Origin: Caldilineae bacterium
GTDB lineage: Bacteria > Chloroflexota > Anaerolineae > DUEN01
Length of the DNA: 35,283 nt
Assembly (NCBI GenBank): GCA_011176545.1
Contig: DUEN01000005.1
Span: 18,568 to 53,850, forward strand
Direction: 5' to 3'
Shown here one piece after another: positions 1 through 7,817 of the stretch (positions are counted from its first letter, which is position 1; the number at the start of each line of letters is the position of its first letter). The position numbers were made by a program, and so were the translations under genes. The notes below the pieces were generated by a model, which had not been told where the DNA came from, made no database searches, and saw only the letters and a list, made by a program, of their open reading frames with translations.

Positions 1-897
1 GGGGTGATCCTGGCGGAGGAGCCGCATAAAGTGCCCCCGGATGAGATCGTGCTTATCATCGATGTGGGTACCAACGGCGAGCTGCTCCTGGGGAACTCGG
101 AGCATCTGCTGTGCTGCTCCAGCCCCACCGGCCCGGCCTTCGAGGGGGCGCAAATCGTCCACGGGATGCGGGCCGCTCCCGGCGCCATCGAGCGGGTGCG
201 GGTGGATCCGGAGACGCTGGAAGTCCGGTTTAAGGTGATCGGTGAGCCGCGCTGGAACAATGAGTGGACCGAGGAAGCCCCACCCACGGAGAAGGCTCGC
301 GGCATCTGCGGCTCCGGGATCATCGAGGCCGTGGCCGAGCTGTTGAAGGCCGGCGTGATCGATCGCAGCGGACGGTTTGTCGCCGAATGCCCATCCCCGC
401 GATTCCGGCGCGATGGGAACATCGCCTCCTTCGTGCTCGCCTGGCCGCATGAGACCAGCACCGGACAGGAGATCGCCCTTTATACAGATGACGTGCGCGC
501 CATTCAGCTGGCTAAGGCGGCCCTTTATTCCAGCGCGCGCATCCTGATGCGTCGTCGCGGCGTGGATCACGTGGACCGGATTATCCTGGCGGGCGCTTTC
601 GGCAGCTACATCGATCCCGAGCGGGCGATGACCATCGGGATGCTGCCCGACTGCGACCTCAGCCGGGTTTACGCGGTGGGGAACGCGGCCGGGGATGGGG
701 CCCGCATCGCGCTGCTCAACCGGCATAAGCGACTGGAGGCGGCTGAGATCGCCCGTAAGGTGGAGTTCGTGGAGACGGCCGCCGAGCCGGATTTCCAGGA
801 CCAATTCATGGCCGCCATCTACATGCCCCACATGTTCGACGCATTCCCCCACCTGAAGTCGGCCCTGGGGAAGGTCTCATCGGTGGAAACGGAGTGA
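1..897 (+). CDS. Corrinoid-protein reductive activase (RACo/DUF4445 family), C-terminal part
   Basis: The reading frame is open to the left edge, so the N-terminus, including any 2Fe-2S ferredoxin domain, lies outside the window. The visible 298 residues match the ASKHA-type ATPase region of RACo-like proteins: DVGTNGE (phosphate-binding turn), SPTGPAFEG, GICGSGIIE and LAGAFGSYIDPERA followed by IGMLPD. Members of this family use ATP to drive re-reduction of inactive Co(II) corrinoid on methyl-transfer proteins. The partner methyltransferase or corrinoid protein would be expected upstream and is not visible. The stop codon is one base from the next start, suggesting co-transcription with the CCA-adding enzyme, although no functional link is obvious. 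The family assignment is firm; the exact partner is unknown. Confidence 0.85.
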   Translation, partial: GVILAEEPHKVPPDEIVLIIDVGTNGELLLGNSEHLLCCSSPTGPAFEGAQIVHGMRAAPGAIERVRVDPETLEVRFKVIGEPRWNNEWTEEAPPTEKARGICGSGIIEAVAELLKAGVIDRSGRFVAECPSPRFRRDGNIASFVLAWPHETSTGQEIALYTDDVRAIQLAKAALYSSARILMRRRGVDHVDRIILAGAFGSYIDPERAMTIGMLPDCDLSRVYAVGNAAGDGARIALLNRHKRLEAAEIARKVEFVETAAEPDFQDQFMAAIYMPHMFDAFPHLKSALGKVSSVETE

Positions 898-898
898 G

Positions 899-3496
899 AT
901 GCAGGCTATCTTGACCCACGAACATGCCGATTTCGACGCCGTCGCATCGCTTCTGGCGGCCCATAAGCTCCATCCGGAAGCGGTGCCGGTCCTGCCGCGT
1001 CAGATGAACCGCAACGTGAGGGACTTCATCACCCTTTATCGAGATGCCCTCCCGTTTCGCCGCGCCGACGAGCTCCCTAGGGAGCGCGTGGATCACGTGA
1101 TCGTCGTGGACACGCAGACCTTCCAAGCCCTGCGTCGCATGGGACCTGAGACGACGGGGCAGTTCATCGATCATCACCCTAAGCAGGAGCCTATCCCCGC
1201 AGGATGGCAGTTCTGGGGGGAGGAAGTAGGGGCGACCACTACGCTGCTGGTGGAGCAGATTGCCGAGCGCCACGTCAGCCTCACGCCTGTGGAGGCGACG
1301 CTGCTCTTGCTCGGCATTTACGAGGATACGGGGGCGCTCACCTATGGGACGACCACGCCGCGAGATGCGCGTTGTGCCGCCTGGCTGCTGGAACACGGCG
1401 CCAATCTGGACGTGGTGAATCGCTTCCTACACCATCCGTTAACCCCCGAGCAACAGGCGCTCTATCGGCAGTTAGTGGAGAACAGTCATGCCTATGAGTT
1501 CGCGGGCCACTCCGTCATCATCGCGGCGGCGCGATCGGAGGAGTACGTCGCCGAGGTCTCCACGTTGGCGCACAAGCTGCGGGATCTCTACGAGCCGGAG
1601 GCGCTGTTCCTGCTGGTCGATCAGGGAGATCGCATCCAATTGGTGGCACGGAGCACCTCGGATGCCATCGATGTGGGCGAGATCGCCAAGGAGATGGGGG
1701 GCGGGGGACATAGTCGCGCGGCCGCGGCGCTTTTACGCGGGCAGACGCTGGAGGAGGCCGAACAGCGCCTGGTCGATCTGCTAAAGCGATATGTCCGGCC
1801 GGCCGTGACCGTGGCTGAGATCATGTCTCGCGGGCAACCGCAGACGGTGACGCCGGACATGACGGTGGCCGAGGCCGCGGAACGGATGCAACGCTACGGC
1901 TTCGAGGGCTTCCCGGTGGTGGAGGATGGCCAGATCGTCGGCATGTTGACCCGACGGCAGGTCGATCGGGCGCTCCATCACGGCCTACACAACGCCCCCG
2001 TCCGCCAGGTGATGCACTCCGGCACCGTGGTCGTGCATCCCGAGGACTCCGTAGAGCACCTGCAAAAGGTCATGATCGAGCATGGGTGGGGCCAGGTCCC
2101 CGTGGTCTCCGCGAAGGATGGCCGATTACTGGGCATTGTCACGCGTACGGATCTCATCAAGACGTGGCCTGGGGCGTCCACCCCCGTGCGCAGCCTGGCG
2201 AGCCGGATGGAGGGGGCCTTGCCTCCCCGGCTTTACTCGCTGCTCCAGGAGGTGGGGCGTACGGCCCACGAGCTGGGATATCCTCTCTACGCCGTGGGAG
2301 GGTTCGTGCGTGATCTGCTGTTGGGCGTCTCCAATCTCGACCTTGACCTGGTGGTGGAGGGGGACGCGATCCACCTGGCCCACGAGCTGGCGCGGCGTAA
2401 GGGGGGACATGTGCGCAGCCATCGACGCTTTGGTACGGCGAAATGGATCTTGCCGGAGGACATGGACGGTGAGCCTCCCATCCCCTCTCTGGATTTCGTC
2501 ACCGCGCGCATCGAGTTTTACGAGCATCCCACGGCCCTACCTACGGTAGAGCAATCTAACATCAAGCAGGATCTCCATCGCCGGGATTTCACCATCAACA
2601 CGCTGGCGATCCGGCTCGATCCTGATCATTGGGGCGAGTTGTTGGACTTCTACGGCGGCGAGCGCGACCTGGAAGAAGGGCTCATCCGGGTCCTGCATAG
2701 CCTGAGCTTCGTGGAGGACCCCACGCGCATCCTGCGGGCGGTACGCTTTGAGCAGCGACTGGGGTTCCGCATCGAGCCGCGGACTGAGGAGTTGATCAGC
2801 AATGCCCTGGATCTGCTGGAGCGGGTGAGCGGTGATCGTATCCGTCACGAGCTGACGCTCATCCTGCAAGAGCAGGAGCCGGAGCGCGCTTTGGCCAGGC
2901 TGGCTGATCTGGGGGTGTTGCCGCATATCCACCCGTCCCTGCGATATGATGAGTGGATCAGGGATCGCTTCCAAAGGCTGCGCGAGGCGTTGGAGGCTGA
3001 CGGGGCGCCGGAGCCGATCGAGGACCTGTACTTCGCCCTGTGGCTTTACCGGCTCAGCGCCGAGGAGCAAGGACAGGTGATCGAACGACTTCGCCTTCTT
3101 TCGCAAACGAGGAAGGTCATCGAGCAGGCTCGTTACCTGCGGGACCACGAGGCGGAGCTGGCTCAGAATGGCCTGCGTCCTAGCCGGATCTACCGTATCG
3201 TGCACCCGACGGAACCAGGGGCCCGCATGGTCTTCCGCGTGGCCACGGACTCCTGGCTGGCTCGCCAGCGGGTCGCCCAGTACGAGCAGCGCCTGATGCA
3301 TGTGACAACGGAGCTGGACGGGCATGATCTGCGGCGCATGGGGTTGAAGCCTGGGCCGGCTTACCGCCGCATCCTCGACGCGCTCCTCGACGCGCGGCTG
3401 GACGGTCGGGTGAGCAGTCGGGAGGAGGAGGAAGCGCTGGCGCGCTCGCTGATCGCCGAGGAGATGGAACGTGCCTCCTCGGCCGAGGATCGGTAG
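899..3496 (+). CDS. CCA tRNA nucleotidyltransferase fused to DHH phosphoesterase and CBS domains
   Basis: This 865-residue protein has three modules. Residues about 1-300 are a DHH/DHHA1 phosphoesterase (DFDAVAS at 11-17, D71, DHH at 91-93, D141, GGGGHSRAAA at 265-274). Residues about 303-425 are two CBS domains. From about 440 to the end is a class II poly(A) polymerase/CCA-adding enzyme head and neck (GGFVRD at 465-470, catalytic LDLDLVVEGD, later RRDFTINTLA and an EDPTRILRAVRF motif). The C-terminal part should add or repair the CCA end of tRNA. The DHH part resembles nanoRNase/pAp phosphatases, and the CBS pair suggests adenine-nucleotide sensing. This architecture is known in several deep-branching phyla. 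The ATG lies one base after the upstream stop, and the next gene begins one base after this stop. Confidence 0.93.
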   Translation: MQAILTHEHADFDAVASLLAAHKLHPEAVPVLPRQMNRNVRDFITLYRDALPFRRADELPRERVDHVIVVDTQTFQALRRMGPETTGQFIDHHPKQEPIPAGWQFWGEEVGATTTLLVEQIAERHVSLTPVEATLLLLGIYEDTGALTYGTTTPRDARCAAWLLEHGANLDVVNRFLHHPLTPEQQALYRQLVENSHAYEFAGHSVIIAAARSEEYVAEVSTLAHKLRDLYEPEALFLLVDQGDRIQLVARSTSDAIDVGEIAKEMGGGGHSRAAAALLRGQTLEEAEQRLVDLLKRYVRPAVTVAEIMSRGQPQTVTPDMTVAEAAERMQRYGFEGFPVVEDGQIVGMLTRRQVDRALHHGLHNAPVRQVMHSGTVVVHPEDSVEHLQKVMIEHGWGQVPVVSAKDGRLLGIVTRTDLIKTWPGASTPVRSLASRMEGALPPRLYSLLQEVGRTAHELGYPLYAVGGFVRDLLLGVSNLDLDLVVEGDAIHLAHELARRKGGHVRSHRRFGTAKWILPEDMDGEPPIPSLDFVTARIEFYEHPTALPTVEQSNIKQDLHRRDFTINTLAIRLDPDHWGELLDFYGGERDLEEGLIRVLHSLSFVEDPTRILRAVRFEQRLGFRIEPRTEELISNALDLLERVSGDRIRHELTLILQEQEPERALARLADLGVLPHIHPSLRYDEWIRDRFQRLREALEADGAPEPIEDLYFALWLYRLSAEEQGQVIERLRLLSQTRKVIEQARYLRDHEAELAQNGLRPSRIYRIVHPTEPGARMVFRVATDSWLARQRVAQYEQRLMHVTTELDGHDLRRMGLKPGPAYRRILDALLDARLDGRVSSREEEEALARSLIAEEMERASSAEDR

Positions 3497-3497
3497 G

Positions 3498-4349
3498 ATG
3501 CGCATCGGGATCGTCGGTATCCCTGGCGAGTTGTCCCCTTTGTATCAGCGCGTGGACGGCATCATCGCCCGCGAGCGGACCCCGGTGATGGAGGTCGCGC
3601 GGGCTCGCTGGGCTGGTCATGACGTGTTCCTGGCCGCGTGTGGGGTCGGTAAGGTCAACGCGGCCCTGGCCACGATGGCGCTCATTCAGAGGTCCCGCCC
3701 CGAAGTCATCTTGAACTGTGGCTCGGCCGGCGCGCTGGCTCCCGATCTGCGGATCGGCGACATCGTAATCAGCCTTCGAGTGACGACGCATGACACCGGG
3801 GCCTATCTGGAGAAGCGATTCGCGCCCACAGGGATACGGTTGCCCTCGGAGCACATGCGCTGGTTGTATGCCTCCCCTCTTCTGGTGGAGCGAGCCAGGG
3901 CCGCCGCTGAGGCGCTGGGATGGGGATCCCTGGGAGGCCATCCTCGGGTGATGGAGGGCGTCATCGCCACAGGGGATCAAGTGATCTTCTCCCATGCGCA
4001 TAAGGAACGGATCACCCGGGAGACAGGCGCCGTAGCGGTGGAACAGGAAGGGGCCGCCGTCGCCCATGTAGCACATGTCTACGGCGTGCCGTGGTTGGTG
4101 ATCCGCGGGATCAGCGACACCGCGGACAGCAAGGCGGGCTTCGACTACACGCGCTGGATCGTGTACGCCGACGATCCTCCCCCGCTAGGGAGCCTGGGAC
4201 GTTCCTGGTTCCGCGTCAGTCGCCAGGTGACGCGGCCGCTATCATGGCGGCGAGCGCGCCGTTTCCGCCGGGGCGTTCGTGTGGCCATGACGCACGTGGC
4301 GCAATTGGTGGAGGAGATGTTATCGAGGCAGGTTGACACCTCCGTGTGA
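3498..4349 (+). CDS. MTA/SAH nucleosidase-like phosphorylase-superfamily protein
   Basis: The 283-residue product belongs to the PNP/UDP phosphorylase superfamily. It starts MRIGIVGIPGEL, followed by CGVGKVNAA, NCGSAGAL, a VEQEGAAVAHVA motif (purine/ribose-binding glutamate region) and RGISDTAD (catalytic aspartate region). This fits 5'-methylthioadenosine/S-adenosylhomocysteine nucleosidase, which cleaves the glycosidic bond of MTA and SAH. It is longer than typical MTAN (about 230 residues) because of an arginine-rich C-terminal tail, so futalosine hydrolase or another nucleosidase remains possible. I chose the ATG at 3498, one base after the upstream stop, over an in-frame ATG at 3471 inside the previous gene. 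Its 3' end contains the promoter of the thiamine locus. Confidence 0.8.
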   Translation: MRIGIVGIPGELSPLYQRVDGIIARERTPVMEVARARWAGHDVFLAACGVGKVNAALATMALIQRSRPEVILNCGSAGALAPDLRIGDIVISLRVTTHDTGAYLEKRFAPTGIRLPSEHMRWLYASPLLVERARAAAEALGWGSLGGHPRVMEGVIATGDQVIFSHAHKERITRETGAVAVEQEGAAVAHVAHVYGVPWLVIRGISDTADSKAGFDYTRWIVYADDPPPLGSLGRSWFRVSRQVTRPLSWRRARRFRRGVRVAMTHVAQLVEEMLSRQVDTSV

Positions 4350-4361
4350 CCGTGGTATAGT
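4333..4361 (+). promoter_or_regulatory. Sigma-70-type promoter of the thiamine locus
   Basis: TTGACA at 4333-4338 and TATAGT at 4356-4361 are separated by 17 bases. The -35 box and spacer overlap the last codons and stop of the phosphorylase gene. Transcription would start near 4368, just ahead of the TPP aptamer, which makes it the obvious promoter for the riboswitch RNA. Confidence 0.75.
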
Positions 4362-4385
4362 TCCAGCGTCGCAACCGAATACGCA

Positions 4386-4478
4386 GGCGGGGGAGCTCGG
4401 GTAAGCCGGGCTGAGAGGATGGCCGTTTTCGCCATCGACCCCTTGAACCTGATCTGGGTAATGCCAGCGAAGGGAGCC
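4386..4478 (+). promoter_or_regulatory. TPP riboswitch (THI element)
   Basis: The conserved core of the thiamine pyrophosphate aptamer is present: GGGAGCTCGGG, GGCTGAGAGG, a variable stem GATGGC/GCCATC closing a TTTTC-type loop, ACCCCTTGAACCTGATC and TGGGTAATGCCAGCGAAGGG. The bases GGC at 4386-4388 can pair with GCC at 4476-4478 to close P1. It lies downstream of a near-consensus promoter and upstream of a terminator hairpin and the precursor permease. TPP binding is therefore expected to reduce expression of the transport and salvage genes. Confidence 0.96.
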
Positions 4479-4499
4479 GTTTCTTGGGTTCGTTTGCTG

Positions 4500-4531
4500 A
4501 AGCGCCGTCCTTCGCGGGCGGCGCTTTCCTT
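4500..4531 (+). terminator. Riboswitch-linked intrinsic terminator hairpin
   Basis: The arms at 4500-4510 (AAGCGCCGTCC) and 4516-4526 (GGGCGGCGCTT) pair over 11 bp with one G-U pair and a 5-base loop, followed by a modest T-rich tail (TCCTTAT). Its place about 20 nt after the aptamer and about 100 nt before the permease start fits a transcription-attenuation expression platform. The tail is weak, so termination may be incomplete. Confidence 0.65.
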
Positions 4532-4624
4532 ATCATGAACACCAAGCCCCTCTGGATCCCCGGCTGAGCCACTCAGCTCAGGTTTACCCCTGTCTCCGCC
4601 ATGAGAGAGCACGAGGAGGTCGTG

Positions 4625-5989
4625 ATGAGCGAGCGAAAGGAAGATCAACGGCGCTTCTGGAAGATCCAGGCGCCACCCGAATGGGGGATCCGCCCCGTCC
4701 CCGAGCAACATCGGGTGCTGCGCTTCCTGGATCTGTTCGTTCTGTGGTCGAGCCTGGGCGTTGGCCTGTTGGTGTTGGAGGCCGGTGCGCTCCTGGTTCC
4801 CGGGTTAAGCCTTGCTCAGGCGCTTTTGGCCATCTTGATCGGCACGCTGGTGGGGAACCTGCTCCTGGCGTTGGCGGGCGTTGCTGGGAGCGATCATGCC
4901 GTGCCCACCATGGTGCTGCTGCGACCGATCCTGGGACAGCGTGGGTCCTATGTGCCCAGCCTGTTGAACCTGGCCCAGCTCATCGGATGGACGGCCTTCG
5001 AGCTGTGGGTCATCGCCTTGGCTGCCAATCAGGTGAGCCGGGCGCTGTTCGGCTTCTCCGCGTATGGCTTCTGGCTCGTCGTGGCCGCCATCTGGTGTAC
5101 CTTGCTGGCCCTGGGGGGGCCGCTGGTGGTCGTGCGTCAGTGGCTGGAGAAGTTCGGCGTGTGGCTGGTGTACGGAGTCACCGCCTGGATGACCATCTAC
5201 CTGTTCACGCACTACGATATCCTGGCCCTGCTGCGGCGGCCTGGCACCGGCGAGTTCCCCTTCTGGCTGGCAGTCGATCTGGTCGTGGCCATGCCCATCT
5301 CTTGGATGCCACTGGTGGCCGACTACAACCGCTTCGCTCGAAGGCCCAGGGCCGCGTTCTGGGGCACTTACCTCGGCTATCTGCTGGCCAACGTCTGGTT
5401 TTACGGCCTGGGAGCCCTGTTCATCCTCACCCTGGGGATGGCCGAGCCGACGCCTGAAAACCTGGCCACGGCGATCATGGCGTTGACCGGCGGTATCGTC
5501 GCCCTGTTGGTCATCCTGGTGGACGAGACGGACAACGCCTTCGCGGATATCTATTCGGCCGCGGTATCCATTCAAAACGTGTTCCCACATATCAGCCAGC
5601 GGCTGTTGGTCGTCCTTGTGAGCGCCATCGGCCTGATCCTGGCCGCGTTCCTCACCATGAGTCAATACTTCGACTTCCTGTTGCTGATCGGCTCCGTCTT
5701 CGTGCCACTATTTGGCCTGCTGGCCGCGGATTACTTCATCCTTCGCGGCCGCCATATCGATGTGGACGAGCTTTATCGGCCGCAGGGCGCGTACTGGTAT
5801 CACAGCGGGATCAACTGGATGGCGATAGTCGCCTGGGTGGCCGGGATCCTCATCTATCACGTCATCGCCCGGGCCCTGCCTTCGTTGGGCGCATCCGTCC
5901 CCAGCTTCATCGCCGCCTTCGCCCTCTATTTGATCCTGGAGCGGTTGAGCAGGCCCATATTGCGTAGCGCGCAGGGTTCATCCAAGTAG
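4625..5989 (+). CDS. cytX: Thiamine-precursor (hydroxymethylpyrimidine) permease, NCS1/CytX type
   Basis: This is a 454-residue, highly hydrophobic protein with about 12 predicted membrane spans. It resembles the cytosine/purine/HMP (NCS1) permease family: an N-terminal PPEWGIRPVPEQHR segment typical of CytX, a first span beginning FVLWSSLGVGLLVLEAGA, and a central VVAMPISWMPLVADYNRFAR motif. Position directly behind a TPP riboswitch and ahead of thiE, thiM, thiL and thiD points to uptake of the thiamine pyrimidine HMP or a related precursor rather than cytosine. I chose the ATG at 4625 because GAGGAGG at 4613-4619 is well spaced for it; an ATG at 4601 has no such site. Substrate identity is inferred from context. 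Confidence 0.85.
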   Translation: MSERKEDQRRFWKIQAPPEWGIRPVPEQHRVLRFLDLFVLWSSLGVGLLVLEAGALLVPGLSLAQALLAILIGTLVGNLLLALAGVAGSDHAVPTMVLLRPILGQRGSYVPSLLNLAQLIGWTAFELWVIALAANQVSRALFGFSAYGFWLVVAAIWCTLLALGGPLVVVRQWLEKFGVWLVYGVTAWMTIYLFTHYDILALLRRPGTGEFPFWLAVDLVVAMPISWMPLVADYNRFARRPRAAFWGTYLGYLLANVWFYGLGALFILTLGMAEPTPENLATAIMALTGGIVALLVILVDETDNAFADIYSAAVSIQNVFPHISQRLLVVLVSAIGLILAAFLTMSQYFDFLLLIGSVFVPLFGLLAADYFILRGRHIDVDELYRPQGAYWYHSGINWMAIVAWVAGILIYHVIARALPSLGASVPSFIAAFALYLILERLSRPILRSAQGSSK

Positions 5990-5994
5990 TTTAA

Positions 5995-6156
5995 GAGCGT
6001 GTTTGAGAAATGCTGATATAGAAGGAACCACCAAGACATCAAGGCCCTAAGAAACGCAAATAGAGGAGTTCTTCCTCCTTCCAGGAAGGGCTTGAAATTT
6101 GAAGCATTTTCAATCTTAGCGCTTAGTGCCTTTGTGGTGAATTGTCAGACCTGCTC
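5995..6156 (+). mobile_element. MITE-like element with terminal inverted repeats (copy 1)
   Basis: The left end GAGCGTGTTTGAGAAATGC (5995-6013) is inverted at the right end as ATTGTCAGACCTGCTC (6141-6156), with mismatches. Inside lie further imperfect inverted arms: a CCACCAAG/CCCTAAG-type segment near 6030-6055 against CTTAGTGCCTTTGTGGTG near 6122-6139. The short perfect palindrome CCTTCCAGGAAGG and the inverted pair TTGAAA (6092-6097)/TTTCAA (6108-6113) are also present. It holds no plausible coding sequence and fills the cytX-thiE gap. The same termini recur at 7671-7790. No clear target duplication is visible. Confidence 0.6.
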
Positions 6157-6162
6157 TAAGGC

Positions 6163-6195
6163 AGGTGACCGGCACTTCAGAAGCGCTGGTCACCT
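6163..6195 (+). repeat. Hairpin directly upstream of thiE
   Basis: The arms AGGTGACC (6163-6170) and GGTCACCT (6188-6195) are perfectly complementary. The inner bases continue the pairing (one G-U, one A-C mismatch) to CTT/AAG around a CAG loop, giving about 15 bp in 33 nt. It ends 7 bases before the thiE ribosome-binding site, so it could affect thiE translation or mRNA processing, or be part of a dispersed repeat. Confidence 0.6.
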
Positions 6196-6212
6196 AAGCC
6201 ATAGGAGGGAGG

Positions 6213-6857
6213 ATGATGGTCGATTGGACGCTTTATGTGATCACCGACCGGCGTGTGGCCGGCGAACGTTCCATTCTCGACGTCGTGAGGGCCGCCATCG
6301 CGGGCGGCGCCAGCGTCATCCAGCTCCGTGAGAAGGAGGCGACGACGCGAGAGATGATCGAGCTGGGACAGGCGCTGCATGAGATCACCCGGGCGGCTGG
6401 CATCCCGCTCATCGTCAACGATCGGGTCGATGTGGCGTTGGCCATCGACGCGGAGGGGGTTCACGTCGGCCAGGACGATATGCCAGCGGCCATCGCGCGT
6501 CGGCTCATCGGCCCGGACAGGATCCTGGGCGTCTCGGCGCGTACGGTCGAGGAAGCCGTGCAGGCCGAACGTGATGGCGCCGATTATCTGGGGGTGGGGG
6601 ATATCTACGGCACGCCCACCAAACCGGACGCCGGGGAACCCATCGGCGTCGCCGGGGTGGCCGCCATCACGCGGGCCGTCTCGATCCCCGTGGTCGGCAT
6701 CGGGGGGATCACGCCTGCCAACGCGGCCGCGGTCATCGAGGCCGGCGCGGTGGGCGTCGCCGTGATCTCAGCGGTGGTGGGAGCGGCTGATCCTGAGGCA
6801 GCTGCCCGCCAGCTGCGAACCATCGTCGAAGAAGTCAAAAAGGGGAGGAAGTCATGA
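6213..6857 (+). CDS. thiE: Thiamine-phosphate synthase
   Basis: ThiE joins HMP pyrophosphate and HET phosphate to give thiamine phosphate in the cytosol. The 214-residue length is normal. Family motifs of the (beta/alpha)8 barrel are all visible: LYVITDRR near the start, IQLREKEA, LIVNDRVDVALA, GVHVGQDDM, the VGDIYGTPTKPDA loop (usually GPxFxTxTK) and VVGIGGIT. Two start ATGs are adjacent (6213 and 6216); AGGAGG at 6203-6208 suits either. The 3' end overlaps thiM by four bases (ATGA), showing translational coupling. It belongs to the TPP-controlled locus but is separated from cytX by a MITE-like element and a hairpin. Confidence 0.96.
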   Translation: MMVDWTLYVITDRRVAGERSILDVVRAAIAGGASVIQLREKEATTREMIELGQALHEITRAAGIPLIVNDRVDVALAIDAEGVHVGQDDMPAAIARRLIGPDRILGVSARTVEEAVQAERDGADYLGVGDIYGTPTKPDAGEPIGVAGVAAITRAVSIPVVGIGGITPANAAAVIEAGAVGVAVISAVVGAADPEAAARQLRTIVEEVKKGRKS

Positions 6858-7663
6858 GCGAGATGGGCGATCGCATCGCGGAGGCGCTGTCCCGCATCCG
6901 CCAGGAGAAGCCATTGATTCATCACATCACCAACTTCGTCGTGATGAACGACACGGCCAATGTGACTCTGCACGTGGGCGCCTTGCCGGTGATGGCTCAC
7001 GCCGCGGAGGAGGTCTCCGAGATGGTGAGCCTGGCCGGGGCGCTAGTGCTCAACCCGGGCACCCTGAGTCCCGCGTGGGTGGAGTCCATGCTTATTGCGG
7101 GGCGCCAGGCCAATCAGAGGGATATCCCCATCGTGCTGGACCCGGTGGGGGCCGGCGCCACGAAGCTGCGCACGGAGTCGAACCTGAGGTTGTTGAGCGA
7201 TCTGAAGATCGCCATCGTGCGTGGTAACTCCGGCGAGATCGGCGCGCTGAGCGGCGCGGGCGGCTTAGTGAAGGGGGTCGAGAGCGTAGCAGGGGTGCAG
7301 GATCCCATCGCGGTGGCGCGGGCTTTGGCCAGGGAGCGCGAGACAGTGGTCGCCATCACGGGGAAGAGGGATATCATCTCCGACGGCGAGCGCGTTCTGG
7401 GCGTGGATAACGGCCATGAATGGCTGCAGACGAACACGGGGACCGGGTGCATGTCAACGACGATGATCGCCGCCTTCGCCGCCGTGGAACGCGATTATCT
7501 ATGGGCGGCCGCTGCGGGGCTGGCCTGCTTCGGCCTCGCCGCCGAGCTGGCGGCCGAGAAGGCCATGGGGCCGGCCAGTTTCAAGGTCGCCCTCTTCGAT
7601 CAGATCTACAACCTGACACCGGAGCAGTTGGCCGAAGGGGCGAAGATCGTCGAGCTCACATAA
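6854..7663 (+). CDS. thiM: Hydroxyethylthiazole kinase
   Basis: ThiM phosphorylates 4-methyl-5-(2-hydroxyethyl)thiazole, a salvage step feeding ThiE. The 269-residue product shows the family pattern: PLIHHITNFVVMNDTAN near the N-terminus, ALVLNPGTL, PIVLDPVGAGAT, IVRGNSGEIGAL, AITGKRDIISDG and NTGTGCMSTT, which holds the conserved cysteine of the active-site loop. The start overlaps the thiE stop as ATGA with an AGGGGAGG-type binding site inside thiE. It is normal in length and intact. With thiD and the riboswitch-controlled permease it indicates reliance on external thiazole and pyrimidine precursors. Confidence 0.97.
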   Translation: MSEMGDRIAEALSRIRQEKPLIHHITNFVVMNDTANVTLHVGALPVMAHAAEEVSEMVSLAGALVLNPGTLSPAWVESMLIAGRQANQRDIPIVLDPVGAGATKLRTESNLRLLSDLKIAIVRGNSGEIGALSGAGGLVKGVESVAGVQDPIAVARALARERETVVAITGKRDIISDGERVLGVDNGHEWLQTNTGTGCMSTTMIAAFAAVERDYLWAAAAGLACFGLAAELAAEKAMGPASFKVALFDQIYNLTPEQLAEGAKIVELT

Positions 7664-7670
7664 GACCTGA

Positions 7671-7790
7671 GAGCGCATGTCTGAGAAATGCGACCAAGTC
7701 ATTGTTGAGCCTCAGAGGTGCCAAAGAAGCCGGTTTCTGGTAGGGACACCGGGCTTTTAGCCGGTGCCTGTTCATAATTCAGACACGCTC
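7671..7790 (+). mobile_element. MITE-like element with terminal inverted repeats (copy 2)
   Basis: The left terminus GAGCGCATGTCTGA (7671-7684) and the right terminus TCAGACACGCTC (7779-7790) are inverted copies apart from a two-base insertion in the left one. The following GAAATGC matches copy 1 at 5995-6013. The interior carries a CACCGG/CCGGTG hairpin near 7746-7765 and a GCCGGTTTCTGG segment. It begins 8 bases after the thiM stop and ends 28 bases before thiL. It is non-coding. Confidence 0.6.
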
Positions 7791-7817
7791 GTTCGGATAT
7801 GCCCTCAGGAGGCGACC

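Noticed and set aside
2537-3505. Minus-strand open frame of 322 codons
   Set aside because: It is the shadow of the CCA-adding enzyme, without motifs, start signal or independent codon pattern.
3180-4076. Minus-strand open frame of 298 codons
   Set aside because: It spans the ends of two plus-strand genes with convincing motifs and has a low-complexity arginine/proline-rich tail.
4564-4581. CTGAGC/GCTCAG hairpin before the permease gene
   Set aside because: Only 6 bp and without a T-tract; it could mask the binding site but I cannot support a regulatory role.
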